The notes under the pieces were generated by a model that saw only the letters and a program-made list of their open reading frames with translations, was not told where the DNA came from and did no database searches. Positions 20,346 through 28,955 of a stretch of DNA of 28,955 nt are shown piece by piece. The stretch's first letter is position 1. Each line of letters opens with the position of its first letter. Both the position numbers and the translations under genes were made by a program. This DNA is from Paulinella micropora (lineage: Eukaryota > Cercozoa > Imbricatea > Euglyphida): contig BJOX01000040.1 of assembly GCA_009731375.1 (NCBI GenBank), forward strand, positions 525,505 to 554,459. Reading direction: 5' to 3'.

Positions 20346-20723
20346 ATAGAGATGCATTCTAGTAAATTATATTAATAAATTTATAAACAGAGAAAACTTT
20401 GACAATGTAGTAACAAATAATCCACTATTCTATTCGCCACGCGTACTACGTTGTCGCTTGGCAGCAGGACCCGCATCAAGTTCGAGCTCGCTGCTGGTTG
20501 CTTTCCTGCATCTTCACTTTCTCTAGGCCTCTTCGTCTTCCGGTGCCATTCTCCCCCACCCCGTCCTTACCCTCCTCTGCTAGAATCTAATTTAATAGAA
20601 CTGGAAATGTACTATATCCTTTCTGCCGTATGTGCCTGCATGCTGTATGCGCTGGCGGATCTATACCCTTGAATCAATCATGTCTCCTGGCTGCGGGATT
20701 GCATAGTCTCCTGGTTGGCTGCC

Positions 20724-20901
20724 TCACCCATGTTCTTCCTGACCCATGAACTTCATAGCGTCGATCAGTTCTTGCATACCAGGAACCTTCTGGTAGTTCT
20801 CAAAGGCGAGAGGGTAGCCGTAATTGTCTCTTAAATCTTTCAAACATTCCTCAGCCGATACGCATCCGACGTTTCGATGAAGTATTTGGTCTGATCGTAC
20901 G
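20724..20901 (-). CDS. Terminal exon of an unidentified minus-strand gene
   Basis: Open from an acceptor TTGATATTAATAG (branch-point-like CTAAC 18 nt before it) to TGA 20724-20726. It reads VGCVSAEECLKDLRDNYGYP, then FENYQKVPGMQELIDAMKF and MGQEEHG. Amphipathic and codon-like, but not a family I can name. An alternative acceptor GGCTGAG would start the exon at ECLKDL. No upstream exon is confirmed. Confidence 0.4.
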
Positions 20902-21409
20902 CTATTAATATCAATGTGTTAGGAATCTGCTGAGAATTCGTGGCCATTGTATCATATGGTGACGACGCCTGGCAGCAGCCACAGGCAGCCAAACTAACGT
21001 CGCTGAACACACTTAGCGATCCTGCATGCTTCTCCTGCCCCGCCGGTAATGCACAATAAGGTATACCACTCGATACACGTACCTTAGGCAGATCGCTTGG
21101 TCGACACGATGCATTGCACAATATACGCAGCACAGTATCTAAGCATTTCACAATTTATCACTGTTCATCTTTACCATGCAATACGGGGCCTGAAAATCCA
21201 TTTCAGAAATGGAAACAAGCTCCAAAACCAGCTGCCTATACTTCGTCACCTTTGTTAATTCGCTCGCGTACGATTGGCAGTTCAACGACAGTGATGGCGA
21301 TGCAGCAGGATATGCTGTCGACAAATCCAGGACGTAGTCCACAACGAGAGCACACCAGGCACGAGGATGCTTAATGAATCTTGTAACCTTGGACGATCTA
21401 TCCTGTGCC

Positions 21410-21847
21410 TCAATAGCCTTGTCTGATTTCTTCCCCCGTTTCCTGTTCACTGAATCTGACGTTAGATACGTCACGAAGGGCATGCATGTGCCAAATCTAC
21501 ATGACAATCACACAAGTTACATATTCTCGATCGACGCAGATAAAGAAATCTGTGATACCCGAGAACAATCTTGTATGAACCGCTTACTTTTGCGAACATC
21601 ACCGTTCGACTATTCTCCACGTCGTCTGGACCCTGATTCTTAGCAGTGCCCACAACCTCCGCCTTAAATCCTGGATTCTTTTGCCTGTAAAGCTCCTGTG
21701 AACACAATATGCACTAGATAGATCCACAGACAAGGGAGCTCGCTTACCCAAAGCGAAACCATTGCACTCTTCAATGGATTAACAACAAACATAATGTAAG
21801 CCTTTGCGTTGGGTCGGTCGCCGTCCTTAAGGAACCTCCACAGTAAC
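21410..21847 (-). CDS. Three-exon unidentified gene, 3' part
   Basis: Three exons fit without a phase conflict: 21847-21748 (after GGTTTTAG), 21695-21588 (after TGTTCACAG) and 21496-21410 (after GTCATGTAG, stop TGA 21410-21412). Both donors are GTAAGC. Introns are 52 and 91 bp. They read LLWRFLKDGDRPNAKAYIMF..., ELYRQKNPGFKAEVVG... and IWHMHALRDVSNVRFSEQ... ending EEIRQGY. Exon 1 is not initial: it begins with one base of a split codon. Further 5' exons should lie above 21850, where the viral block now begins. No family recognised. Confidence 0.5.
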
Positions 21848-21884
21848 CTAAAACCAACAGCATACCATTACGATGTTTATGAAT

Positions 21885-21904
21885 ATCTCAAACATGTTTG
21901 AGAT
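21885..21904. repeat. Perfect 20-bp palindrome at the edge of the viral block
   Basis: ATCTCAAACATGTTTGAGAT is its own reverse complement. It sits 16 bp before the hairpin downstream of the viral structural gene and may mark the insertion boundary or form part of the 3' signal. Confidence 0.85.
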
Positions 21905-21920
21905 TGCGAAAATGAGCGTT

Positions 21921-21948
21921 ATGTTGATTTTTATTTAAAATTCAACAT
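21921..21948 (-). terminator. 3' hairpin after viral structural gene
   Basis: 12-nt arms (one mismatch) and a 4-nt loop, starting 32 nt past the stop at 21980-21982. Arms and flanks (AATGAGCGTT, TGGATG) are the same as at 23355-23382; only the loop differs. Hairpins that set transcript 3' ends are known in Mimivirus and relatives. This role here is inferred. Confidence 0.6.
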
Positions 21949-21979
21949 TGGATGAAAGCGATGCACATAAATATCCACA

Positions 21980-23221
21980 TCAATGGTCTTCTATGAAGTT
22001 AGCGATAATATTGATATTTCCTCCTCCACCAGCAGAGACAGACTTCTGCGTAAAAGTTAAGACATCACTCGGCGATAGGTATATATCATAACTTCTACGA
22101 TTGATTTGTTGAGTTGATTGAGAATTTACATATAGTTTAAAAATTGTTGTTCCGTTTGCGATAGCACTCGCCTTTGTGTCAGTATCTACAATTGAATACT
22201 TAGAATCAACATCTGCAAAACCTGCTCCAGTTAGTGTTCCATTTAATACCATTCTGACAACATTTGACTTAGTATCTTCATTTGTAATACTTATCAAAGT
22301 GGGATAAACATTTGAATAATTTGCTAAATTAGCACCGCCAGCATCAAATGTTGCTTTGTTTCTTATACTAATAATAGGACTTTCAGTGGTGTTTGATGCT
22401 TTACTTCCTTCCACTTCGTTTGTTATACTTGTGTTTATCGTATTCGTTCCCTCAATGAATAAACTGGCACTCGCTGTTTTAAGAGTTTGTATTCCAGTCG
22501 CCGCATCATTTCTCATGACTGCCGTAAAAGGTAATGTTGTATTTCGCAGGCTTACACCAGTATTAGCATTCGCATAGTCAATCATATGAACTAATTGAAA
22601 TAATCCTGTTATGGGATTTTCAATATAAAACTTAATAGCACCAAACCCAAGATACTGAAATTGAATTTGAAATACATTTCCTTTGCTCCAGTCTAAGTCA
22701 GGCATAGCCGAAGTTCCATCGCACGGGTCATTCCAATCTACTTGGTCAATATAAACTGCAACACCTCCTTTAATATGTGCGATATTCATTCCTGCTTGAT
22801 TTTTGTAAAAATAAAATCCATCAACGAGATCATTTCCTATTCCAATAAATGAATAGTAATCTTTTGTATCATCCATTGTCCATAGAGCAGTAAAGCGGGC
22901 TAGGACGCCCATTCCAGTTCTATATTTTATTCTCCTTTTACTTACCAGTCTAGCATCTGCCGTAGCATCAGCAGTTATTTTCAATTCAGCCATATTATTC
23001 AAAAATGACACAGACAATTTTGTTTCTGTTTTTGTCCATATCCTAGTATTAATGGTATATGGAAAGATTTCTTGTAATACTGGTGTTAATTGACCTACTA
23101 CTGCTTCGCCAAAAGCGGTTTTTGAATTATTTGTTTCAATATTACCATCATATCCAACGCTGACATTTATAAATTCGCCGTCAGGATTTTGTGCGATTAA
23201 AATTTCTCTGGTGGGGCATTC
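21980..23221 (-). CDS. Virion-structural-like protein of an endogenous dsDNA virus
   Basis: An open frame of 413 codons ending at TGA 21980-21982. The centre (RRIKYRTGMGVLARFTALW, then FIGIGNDLVDGFYFYKNQAG, then QFQYLGFGAIKFYIENP) follows a pattern I associate with structural proteins of algal large dsDNA viruses and their relatives. The rest is Thr/Asn/Ala-rich, beta-type. The likely ATG at 23217-23219 is one base out of register with the open frame, at a run of four C on the minus strand (23213-23216). A TAG directly precedes the open frame. So this copy is broken at its start, or the base call is wrong. The first in-frame Met is near 22989. AT-rich unlike the GC-rich neighbour. Confidence 0.6.
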   Translation of the reverse strand, partial: ECPTREILIAQNPDGEFINVSVGYDGNIETNNSKTAFGEAVVGQLTPVLQEIFPYTINTRIWTKTETKLSVSFLNNMAELKITADATADARLVSKRRIKYRTGMGVLARFTALWTMDDTKDYYSFIGIGNDLVDGFYFYKNQAGMNIAHIKGGVAVYIDQVDWNDPCDGTSAMPDLDWSKGNVFQIQFQYLGFGAIKFYIENPITGLFQLVHMIDYANANTGVSLRNTTLPFTAVMRNDAATGIQTLKTASASLFIEGTNTINTSITNEVEGSKASNTTESPIISIRNKATFDAGGANLANYSNVYPTLISITNEDTKSNVVRMVLNGTLTGAGFADVDSKYSIVDTDTKASAIANGTTIFKLYVNSQSTQQINRRSYDIYLSPSDVLTFTQKSVSAGGGGNINIIANFIEDH

Positions 23222-23409
23222 CTATATTGTATTAAAAAAAAATAAATTAACTAAAAAAAATTAATTGATATTTATCAACTTCACTCTCGTTGCTGACGCA
23301 ACTTACGTTTGTTGATAAACATCGATGTTTGAAAAACACACGTGAATGAGCGTTATGTTGATTTTTAATCAAAATTCAACATTGGATGTAAGTGTGGATT
23401 TTCAAATAT
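23222..23409 (-). promoter_or_regulatory. Intergenic region with palindromes between the two viral genes
   Basis: Read on the minus strand after the capsid-like stop: the hairpin 23355-23382, the palindrome AAACATCGATGTTT (23317-23330), and a cruciform-like structure with outer arms 23271-23279/23311-23319 and inner GTTGC/GCAAC (23289-23302). Next come the palindrome TTGATATTTATCAA (23265-23278) and a T-rich tract before the start codon. Probably terminator plus promoter; no known viral promoter motif is clear. Confidence 0.45.
23355..23382 (-). terminator. 3' hairpin after viral capsid-like gene
   Basis: Same 12-nt arms as 21921-21948 with loop AATC, 28 nt past the stop at 23410-23412. Confidence 0.6.
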
Positions 23410-24032
23410 CTAAGACATTAGGATTTCAATTCCCTTAACAAGCACACTTCGCTGAAGACTGGCACAAGTGTAATGGTTTTGGATAGCATTTGGAGTAGTC
23501 GCCGAAAATTCATATCGTCTCTCGGTGTCAGGGCTTAGACCACTCACCTCATAGCCGTCAGTATCCTTATCGCATAGCGGGCGGTTGTTATCCCAAGTAT
23601 CTACGTGGAACCAGTTGTAATGATAGACATCGCTGTTTAGGATAGCACTCCCCTTCAACTTATCTTTCAAAATCATATAGTCTTCATTCTCAGATGTGTC
23701 AACGTCAAATTGTTGGAGACGAGTTCCATCAAGTGTTGTGTAATAAGTAATAACTTTACCATCTGCTCTATTATCATTATCAAAAGAAGTATTGGCACTC
23801 TCAGTGCTGTTAAAGACAGATGTATAGATACGACGAATTCTCTCACCCTGCGAGCGGTTCATTTTGATAACAAAATTTTGCTGAGTTGTTTGAAGACTTT
23901 GCTTCCAAGCGATAGGATACTCAATCTTAAATGGAAAGCCTTCACCCGCAATCTTTTGCTGGACTCCGAGGATGACATTTGGGTCAGTCTCAACAGCAAG
24001 GAATAGATTTAGGTTAGAGACAATAGCCCCAG
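23410..24032 (-). CDS. Capsid-like protein of an endogenous dsDNA virus, C-terminal part
   Basis: Open from the scaffold gap to TAG 23410-23412, at least 206 residues, 5'-partial. Features are IEYPIAWKQSLQTTQQNFVI, an Arg-rich MNRSQGERIRRIYT, many Asn/Asp/Thr-rich beta-type segments, and an end with ERRYEFSATTP and RSVLVKGIEI. Composition, size class and position before a structural gene suggest the C-terminal jelly roll of a polinton-like virus or virophage major capsid protein. This assignment is by impression and needs a profile search. A minor capsid protein is the main alternative. Confidence 0.5.
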
Positions 24033-24042
24033 NNNNNNNNNN
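24033..24042. other. Assembly gap (10 N)
   Basis: Scaffold join between the viral block and a helicase fragment. The two need not be neighbours in the genome. Confidence 1.
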
Positions 24043-24298
24043 CGCGGCTTGTGACCGCTCTGGGTCAGGATCGAGATCCCGCCCGACAGGATCTGTTCTC
24101 TAATCTTGTTGAGAGCCTCGAACACGCAGGGCTCCATGCTCATCCTCTGTAGTGTCAGCAGGACCCGGCGGCTGATCTGGGTGGCCTGGCGGGCCTGCAC
24201 GGGGAAAATATCTTCCTGCCGCAGGGCCGCCATCTTCGCCAACACAAAACCTCCCCCTGTACGGCCCAAACGTCCTGCACGGCCAATCAATCGCAAGC
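24043..24298 (-). CDS. RNA/DNA helicase C-terminal fragment
   Basis: A frame bounded by the gap. LRLIGRAGRLGRTGGGFVLA resembles helicase superfamily 2 motif VI (Q-x-x-GRAGR-x-G), followed by a region like the start of a helicase-associated domain (QATQISRRVLLTLQRMSM, EPCVFEALNKIREQI). Its upstream side has no clear acceptor or start. The DEAH/Ski2-like grouping is tentative. Confidence 0.4.
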
Positions 24299-24659
24299 AA
24301 GGGGGGGAGCAGGGAAATGGAAGGGGAACTAAGGAAATTTCTTGTTCGTGGGGCTTTTTCTTGGAAAATGCTGTCTGTGGCCTTTAGACCTCCCTTCCCC
24401 CCCCCGTTTTTTTGGGGCGGGGCCTAAGTACTTGCACTCTTTCCCCTCCCCCCCCATTTCCCCCCACCGATCTGCGCACTTTTCACGCCGGGCCAGCCCC
24501 ACACCGAGCAAGAAAAAAATCATAACTGCCAAGGAAAATGGGGGGAGGGATTTTTACAACGAGTTCGAAAAGGTTTGTGGGTTGGGGTCTCAGCCTCTCC
24601 ACGCGCCCCCCCCCCGACTAGCACTCTTTTTTTTTTAATACAGAGAACAGCCTTGACTA
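24299..24659. other. 3' flank of the GW-repeat gene, no gene seen
   Basis: Contains G and C homopolymers (near 24301, 24399, 24448 and 24606) and a T run at 24629-24638. Open frames here look random. Confidence 0.5.
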
Positions 24660-25118
24660 TTAAGAAAAGTTATTATAAAAGTCATTGTGTTGATTGTCCA
24701 TGGCCAGGTTTTCCTCGGAAGATTCCGCGCCCTCAAACCCCTGACCCTCGTTGTATAGCAAAACGGGTGAATCTAGTGGTGGCAGAATATCCTCGTGCTC
24801 TGAAGCGTTCCTGCCATTGGCCGGCAAGTCCTCACGACGATCTGGTGCTCTGTGCGCGCTTGACTGTGCGGGTTTCAGGAGCCAGAAGATGAAGCAGAGG
24901 CAGCAGTAGCAGCAAAAGCAGACGACCAAGACCGCACGGGAGCGGGGCCGCCCCACCGATGATGAGGCTGCCTCGCCGTCGTTAACTGGTGCGACGATGC
25001 GTCCGGATTGTCCCAATCCGCACAGCGCCAGTCATCGGGCTTCTGGGCCGGCCGCGGCCGCCCCTTGCTCCCCACCACGCCGTAGCCGGGCTTGGCCTGC
25101 TTGGCAGGGCGCCGGCTA
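24660..25118 (-). pseudogene. 3' end of GW-repeat gene, copy lacking the GW array
   Basis: Bases 24871-25118 match 25687-25934 and bases 24734-24870 match 25129-25265, a few substitutions apart. The 421 bp that encode the GW array (25266-25686) are absent. Since 421 is not a multiple of 3 and a TGG is TGA here, the frame stops at the junction. Past it, the C-terminal tail frame (EGAESSEENLAMDNQHNDFY, ending NNFS) runs to TAA 24660-24662. This tail is probably also the true end of the intact copy. Either an allele or paralogue with the array deleted, or a scaffolding artefact. Confidence 0.65.
24734..24870. repeat. Direct repeat, left copy (pairs with 25129-25265)
   Basis: 137 bp with about four differences by eye. 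Encodes RAPDRREDLPANGRNASEHE-type sequence on the minus strand. Confidence 0.92.
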
Positions 25119-25128
25119 NNNNNNNNNN
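25119..25128. other. Assembly gap (10 N), probably spurious
   Basis: Sequence on each side is duplicated on the other side, so the two contigs overlap in content. Confidence 0.95.
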
Positions 25129-28100
25129 CAAACCCCTGACCCTCGTTGTATAGCAAAACGGGTGAATCTAGTGGTGGCAGAATATCGTCGTGCTCCGAAG
25201 CGTTCCTGCCATTGGCCGGCAAGTCCTCATGACGATCTGGTGCTCTGTGCGCGCTTGACTGTGCGGACACGCCGTCGGATTGACTGTGCGGGCCCCAGCC
25301 AACGGCGGCGGCCTGCGGGGCTGCTGGTGAGGGCTGCTCGGCCCAGCCGCTGGCGGCGGCCTGCGGGGCTGCCGCTGCTGTCGGGGCCGTCGCCCAGCCG
25401 CTCGCGGCGGCCTGGGGGGCTGCCACTGCTGTCGGGGCTGCCGCTGCTGTCGGGGCCGTCACCCAGCCGCCGGCGGCGGCCTGCGGGGCTGCCGCTGCTG
25501 TCGGGGTCCAGCCGCCGGCGGCGGCCTGTGGGGCTGCTGTTGAGGGATGCGCGGCCGTCACCCAGCCGCCGGCGGCGGTCTGGGGGGCTGCTGGTGAGGG
25601 CTGCTCGGCCGTCACCCAGCCGCTGGCGGCGGCCTGTGGGGCCGCCGCTGCTGTCTTGGCCCAGCCGCTGGCGGCCTGGGCGGGCGGGTTCCAGGAGCCA
25701 GAAGATGAAGCAGAGGCAGCAGTAGCAGCAAAAGCAGACGACCAAGACCGCACGGGAGCGGGGCCGCCCCACCGATGATGAGGCTGCCTCGTCGTCGTTA
25801 ACTGGTGCGACGACGCGTCCGGATTGTCCCAATCCGCACAGCGCCAGTCATCGGGCTTCTGGGCCGGCCGCGGCCGCCCCTTGCTCCCCCCCACGCCGTA
25901 GCCGGGCTTGGCCTGCTTGGCAGGGCGCCGGCTAATCTGGACGCGCCGCCTCTTGATCGGGCTGTCGTAGCTTTCTTGTTCGTCGTCTTCGTCGTAGAAG
26001 GAGTTCCATTCGTCCGTAGGCTCCCGCTTCGTCTTGCCGCGGCGCTGGGCGGGCTTGGGCTGCGCTGGCGCGCGCTGCTTCGGCAGCTTGTACTCGTCCA
26101 GGACCCTGACCACGTCGCCCGTGAACCTCCTCAGGCGCAGGGGCAGGTCCTCGGGCGCAAACGTCCACTCGCACTCGTTTTCGTTCGGCAGGCAGGCGCC
26201 GAGCTCGACCACCGCCTCTGCCGGTGGCTTCTTGTTGCACTCTTGCGTCAGCATGCATTCCGCCGTGAGTGAGAAGTCGGTGCAAATCAGGGACGACACC
26301 CGCCCCTGCGTCAACCTGCTGACGATCCCGCGCCTGAAGCCCGGGATCTGGTCCGGCACCGTGGGCAGCACGACCGACAGCGTGCCGAACACGGCCACGT
26401 CGGACGCCAGGTCACCGGCGGCCGTGCTGGCCACCGGCCTCGCGTTCACGTTGAACAGCAGCAGCTGCCGGCCGTGCTCGCTGGCCAGCAGCCTGGTGCC
26501 ACAGCCCACGCGGTGCAGGACGTAGTCGATGAGCGGCAGCGGCGTGCATGGGGGGCCCGCGGGCCCCTGTGCGCTGCCGACCCGTATGGCGGTGGTGTCC
26601 AGCAGGCGGGTCTTGCCGTCCCAGAGCTCCGCGGACGAGGTGGGGTCGTACGCAGCGCGCGGCCACAAGATGTCCGCCAGGGCCGCGCCCGTCTGGCGGT
26701 AGCAGGAAATGAGCAATTGCGACTCGTAGGACTTGTCGCGGTCGGGCCAGTCCAGCAGCGCGCGCTGCCTGTTCCTTTCGTCCAAGAGGTTTTTTTCGCG
26801 CGCGTTCGCGTACATCGCGCGCACGCAGGGCGCGTACAGGTCCACCAGCACGTCGAGCACGCTGAGCGGCGCCAGGAGCATCCACGCGGCCTTGAGGGCG
26901 TTGACCATGGATTGTGCCGCCGGGGGCTCGCTCCGCGCCCAGCGCGACTTGACCGTGTGCTGGTCCAGCGCGGCGGCCGCCGGCTGCTCGGTGAACGCCT
27001 GGCTGGCCAGCCTCAGTAGCTCTGCCGCGTCCGGGTCCGAGAGCACGAAGGTGCCGAACTGCGGCTGCTGCAGGGGCCACACTGCCACTGTTTGAGGCAG
27101 CTTCCAGCCGAGCGCCAGCGGCGGCTGCGCCGCCTCCAGCCCGAGCACGCTGGCGCCGCGGACCGCCGTGGGCACGGGCGGCGCGGCCACGGGCCGCTCG
27201 GTGCCCTTGAAGCGCAGGGCCGGCAGCTCGTCGTAGCAGCAGATGGTGCGCAGGGACTCGGACCACGACGGGCGGCCGCTGTTGATGTGCGCCACGTCGA
27301 ATTCCGTGCGCACACGCCGCGCGTGGCTCTTGTTGCGCAGTACGGTCTGGATCTCCAGTTCGCCCCCGCCGCCGCACAGCGACACGAGGCCGCGTGCCTT
27401 CCAGCTCCTGCGCGCGCACGCCCACAGCAGCCGCAGGGCGTACAGGGCGACCTGCGGCGCCGACGTGGACGACAGGCAGCCCGCGGCCGAGCCCTCGGAG
27501 ACCACGCACAACAGGATCTCCATGCACCAGGTCCAGAAGCCGCTGCTGCCGCTCGTGCGTTCGTGGTCGATCAGCGCCGCCGCCATGCGGTCCTGCCAGC
27601 GCTTGTTCACGGCCATAGGGATGTTGTCCACGAACCCGGTCTGGCGGATGTGGCGCGCCAGCCACGCCTGCACCTCGCCGACCCAGACCTCGTGCGCGTG
27701 GCCCCCCGGCATGAGCGTGCCCAGCCTGTCCTGCAGCGTCGCCACCATCAGCAGGCGCAGCGGCTCGTTGCGCAGCTCCGTGGTGGCGGGCGCGAGCCGG
27801 ATCAGCTCTTCCGCGCGGGCCCCCGCGTTCTTTTCCTCGTAGTACACGAAGGACCACTGGGCCTGGGGCCTGTGCTTGATGGGCTCGAAGTCCCTCCTAA
27901 CGCTCGGCGCGCGCGGCGGACCCGGGGGGACCAGTGCCGGTTTCGCCCGGCACAGGCCCGCCACGGGCAGCGCGTGGGCGGCCGACTGGTGCGAGGCTAT
28001 CGTGTGCAGCCCCGCCCGGTCGGGCAGGGCAACACCCGCGGGCGCCGTCGTGACGCAGGCCAGCACCCCCAGGCGCGCGACGAGCCTGGTCTGCCAGGCG

Positions 28101-28955
28101 GGGTGCGCCGTGAGCGCGTCGAAGCAACTCTTGACCGCAGCATCGCAGTCGTAGTCCAGCACCACGAGCCTGGCACCAACAGCGCTGGCCAGGCAGAACT
28201 GTGCTAGCTGGTCGGCCAGCGCGCTGCTGTCTGCGCCGGTGACGACGAGGTCGAGCAGGCAGCCGGCCGCGTCGGCGGCGTTGGGCGGCGGGTGCGTCCA
28301 CTGCAACCGTTGGCGGAAGGGCAGCAATTGGATGTTTGACAGGGCACGCGCGCCGCCGCGCAGCAGCAGCAAGGGGGGAGAGTCCGCGCACAGGAGCCGG
28401 GCCCTGAGCTGCACGCCGCGCTTGTACCAGGACCGGTCCAGCACCGCGCCCCCGGCCGGCGTCCCGGCGGGGGGCGCGCTGCCCGTTCCCGACCAGAACC
28501 GCTGCGCCGCGCCGTCCAGCCCGACCAGCAGCGAGCTGTCGTCCACGTCGTCGAGCTCGGTTGACGTTGGGCCGTGGCCACCCGATACGGACACCAGCGT
28601 GGCCGTCAGCGTGTACCAGAGGTTCAGGAAGCAGGCGATTTCTTCTTCTGTCTGGCAGCGGGCCCAGAGCGGGCCCGGCGAGCCCATCAGTACGGTTTGG
28701 TACACGTGGCGGACGGCGCCCAGCTCCCAGGCCAGCGCGGGGAACGCGTCCGACAGCAGCTTCTCGCAGATGGCCAGGCCGCGCCCCGCGCCCTCCAAAC
28801 CATGCGGCAGAACCGTACTGCTGGGCGGCAGCAGCACGTCGCAGGGCAGCATGACGCGGTAGTCGACGATGGGCTGCAACGACACCTCCTTGGCGCCCGC
28901 AACGACGGGCGCGCTCGGGTCCCACAGCAGCTGCAGTGAGTGCCGCAGCACGGCC
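25129..28955 (-). CDS. Large GC-rich protein with C-terminal GW-motif array (partial)
   Basis: Continuous intronless frame of about 1275 codons, open at the window edge (N-terminus missing) and at the gap (end supplied by 24660-24733). The first 900 residues are ordinary globular sequence (for example FWTWCMEILLCVVSEGSAAG, ICCYDELPALRFKG, IDYVLHRVGCGTRLLASEHG) and match no family I know. Then come a Lys/Arg/Pro-rich stretch (KPAQRRGKTKREPTDEWNSF), acidic DEDDEQE and a nuclear-localisation-like PIKRRRV near residue 1000. Next come W-containing segments (DDWRCADWDNP, RWGGPAPVRSW) and, at about 1088-1228, eight GW motifs in Ala/Pro/Thr-rich spacers. Spaced GW dipeptides in disordered sequence are the mark of Argonaute-binding platforms. 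Whether this one binds Argonaute is inference. Many long frames on the other strand are shadows of its high GC. Confidence 0.75.
25266..25686 (-). repeat. GW-motif coding tandem array
   Basis: Imperfect repeats of about 45-60 bp encoding units such as APQAAASGWVTA and AAPQAAAGGW, eight GW in total. Bounded by the two blocks duplicated at 24734-25118. Confidence 0.9.
25687..25934. repeat. Direct repeat, right copy (pairs with 24871-25118)
   Basis: 248 bp, same length in both copies, a handful of substitutions. Encodes the W-rich segment before the GW array. Confidence 0.92.

Noticed and set aside
21148-21507. 119-codon minus-strand frame beginning at a TTG
   Set aside because: It overlaps the phase-compatible exon 21410-21496 in another frame and has no ATG. 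It is probably a shadow, though the part around 21300-21400 is not excluded as coding.
24009-24296. Single ORF joining the helicase fragment to viral sequence
   Set aside because: It passes through a 10-N scaffold gap, and the viral side is read in a non-coding frame.
25805-28939. Several long plus-strand frames (up to 371 codons) opposite the GW protein
   Set aside because: High GC leaves the complementary frames open. They are Arg/Ala/Gly-rich with no domain, while the minus frame is far longer and more protein-like.

Overview
The window is eukaryotic nuclear DNA. Protein-coding pieces have GT..AG introns, the mobile elements are eukaryotic classes, and much of the space is microsatellite. 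A unicellular alga or other protist is the best guess, because a HET-like/MORN-repeat gene and a fragment of what looks like a small dsDNA virus (polinton-like or virophage type) share the window. I cannot name the species. Six runs of N (four exactly 10 long) show that contigs were scaffolded, so long-range order and orientation are not fully trustworthy. || Layout: (1) 1-1740, minus strand: a non-LTR retrotransposon with ORF1 upstream of the start of an endonuclease/RT ORF2, cut by the window edge and 5'-truncated into a GA/CT microsatellite. (2) 2151-5222: a complete pogo/Tigger-like DNA transposon with TIRs, a TA target duplication and a DDD transposase interrupted near its C-terminus. (3) 5225-6530: unique DNA with no gene I can support. 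(4) 6541-12212: tetra- and trinucleotide arrays with two kinds of dispersed repeat (about 91 bp and 254-400 bp) and short non-repetitive islands that look like microexons. (5) 12297-13933: the large 3' exon of a gene with a HET-like N-terminal domain and 13 MORN repeats. (6) 13940-19430: more microsatellites with microexon islands. Three minus-strand islands and one plus-strand 3' exon together read as a single SPRY domain, which suggests an inversion or misassembly. (7) 19535-21850: a GC-rich foldback, a 120-bp tandem duplication and minus-strand gene pieces with introns. (8) 21885-24032, minus strand: an AT-rich viral block with a capsid-like ORF followed by a structural-protein ORF, each with nearly the same 28-nt hairpin just after its stop. 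(9) 24043-24298: a helicase C-terminal fragment. (10) 24660-28955, minus strand: a GC-rich intronless ORF of more than 1270 residues, unrecognised, with a basic nuclear-localisation-like segment and a C-terminal Ala/Pro-rich array of eight GW motifs. Its 3' part is present twice around an N gap, once without the GW array. || The genes do not form one pathway. Three parts deserve a close look: the GW-repeat protein (possible Argonaute-binding platform), the endogenous viral block with its repeated 3' hairpins, and the genes broken into microexons by microsatellite introns.
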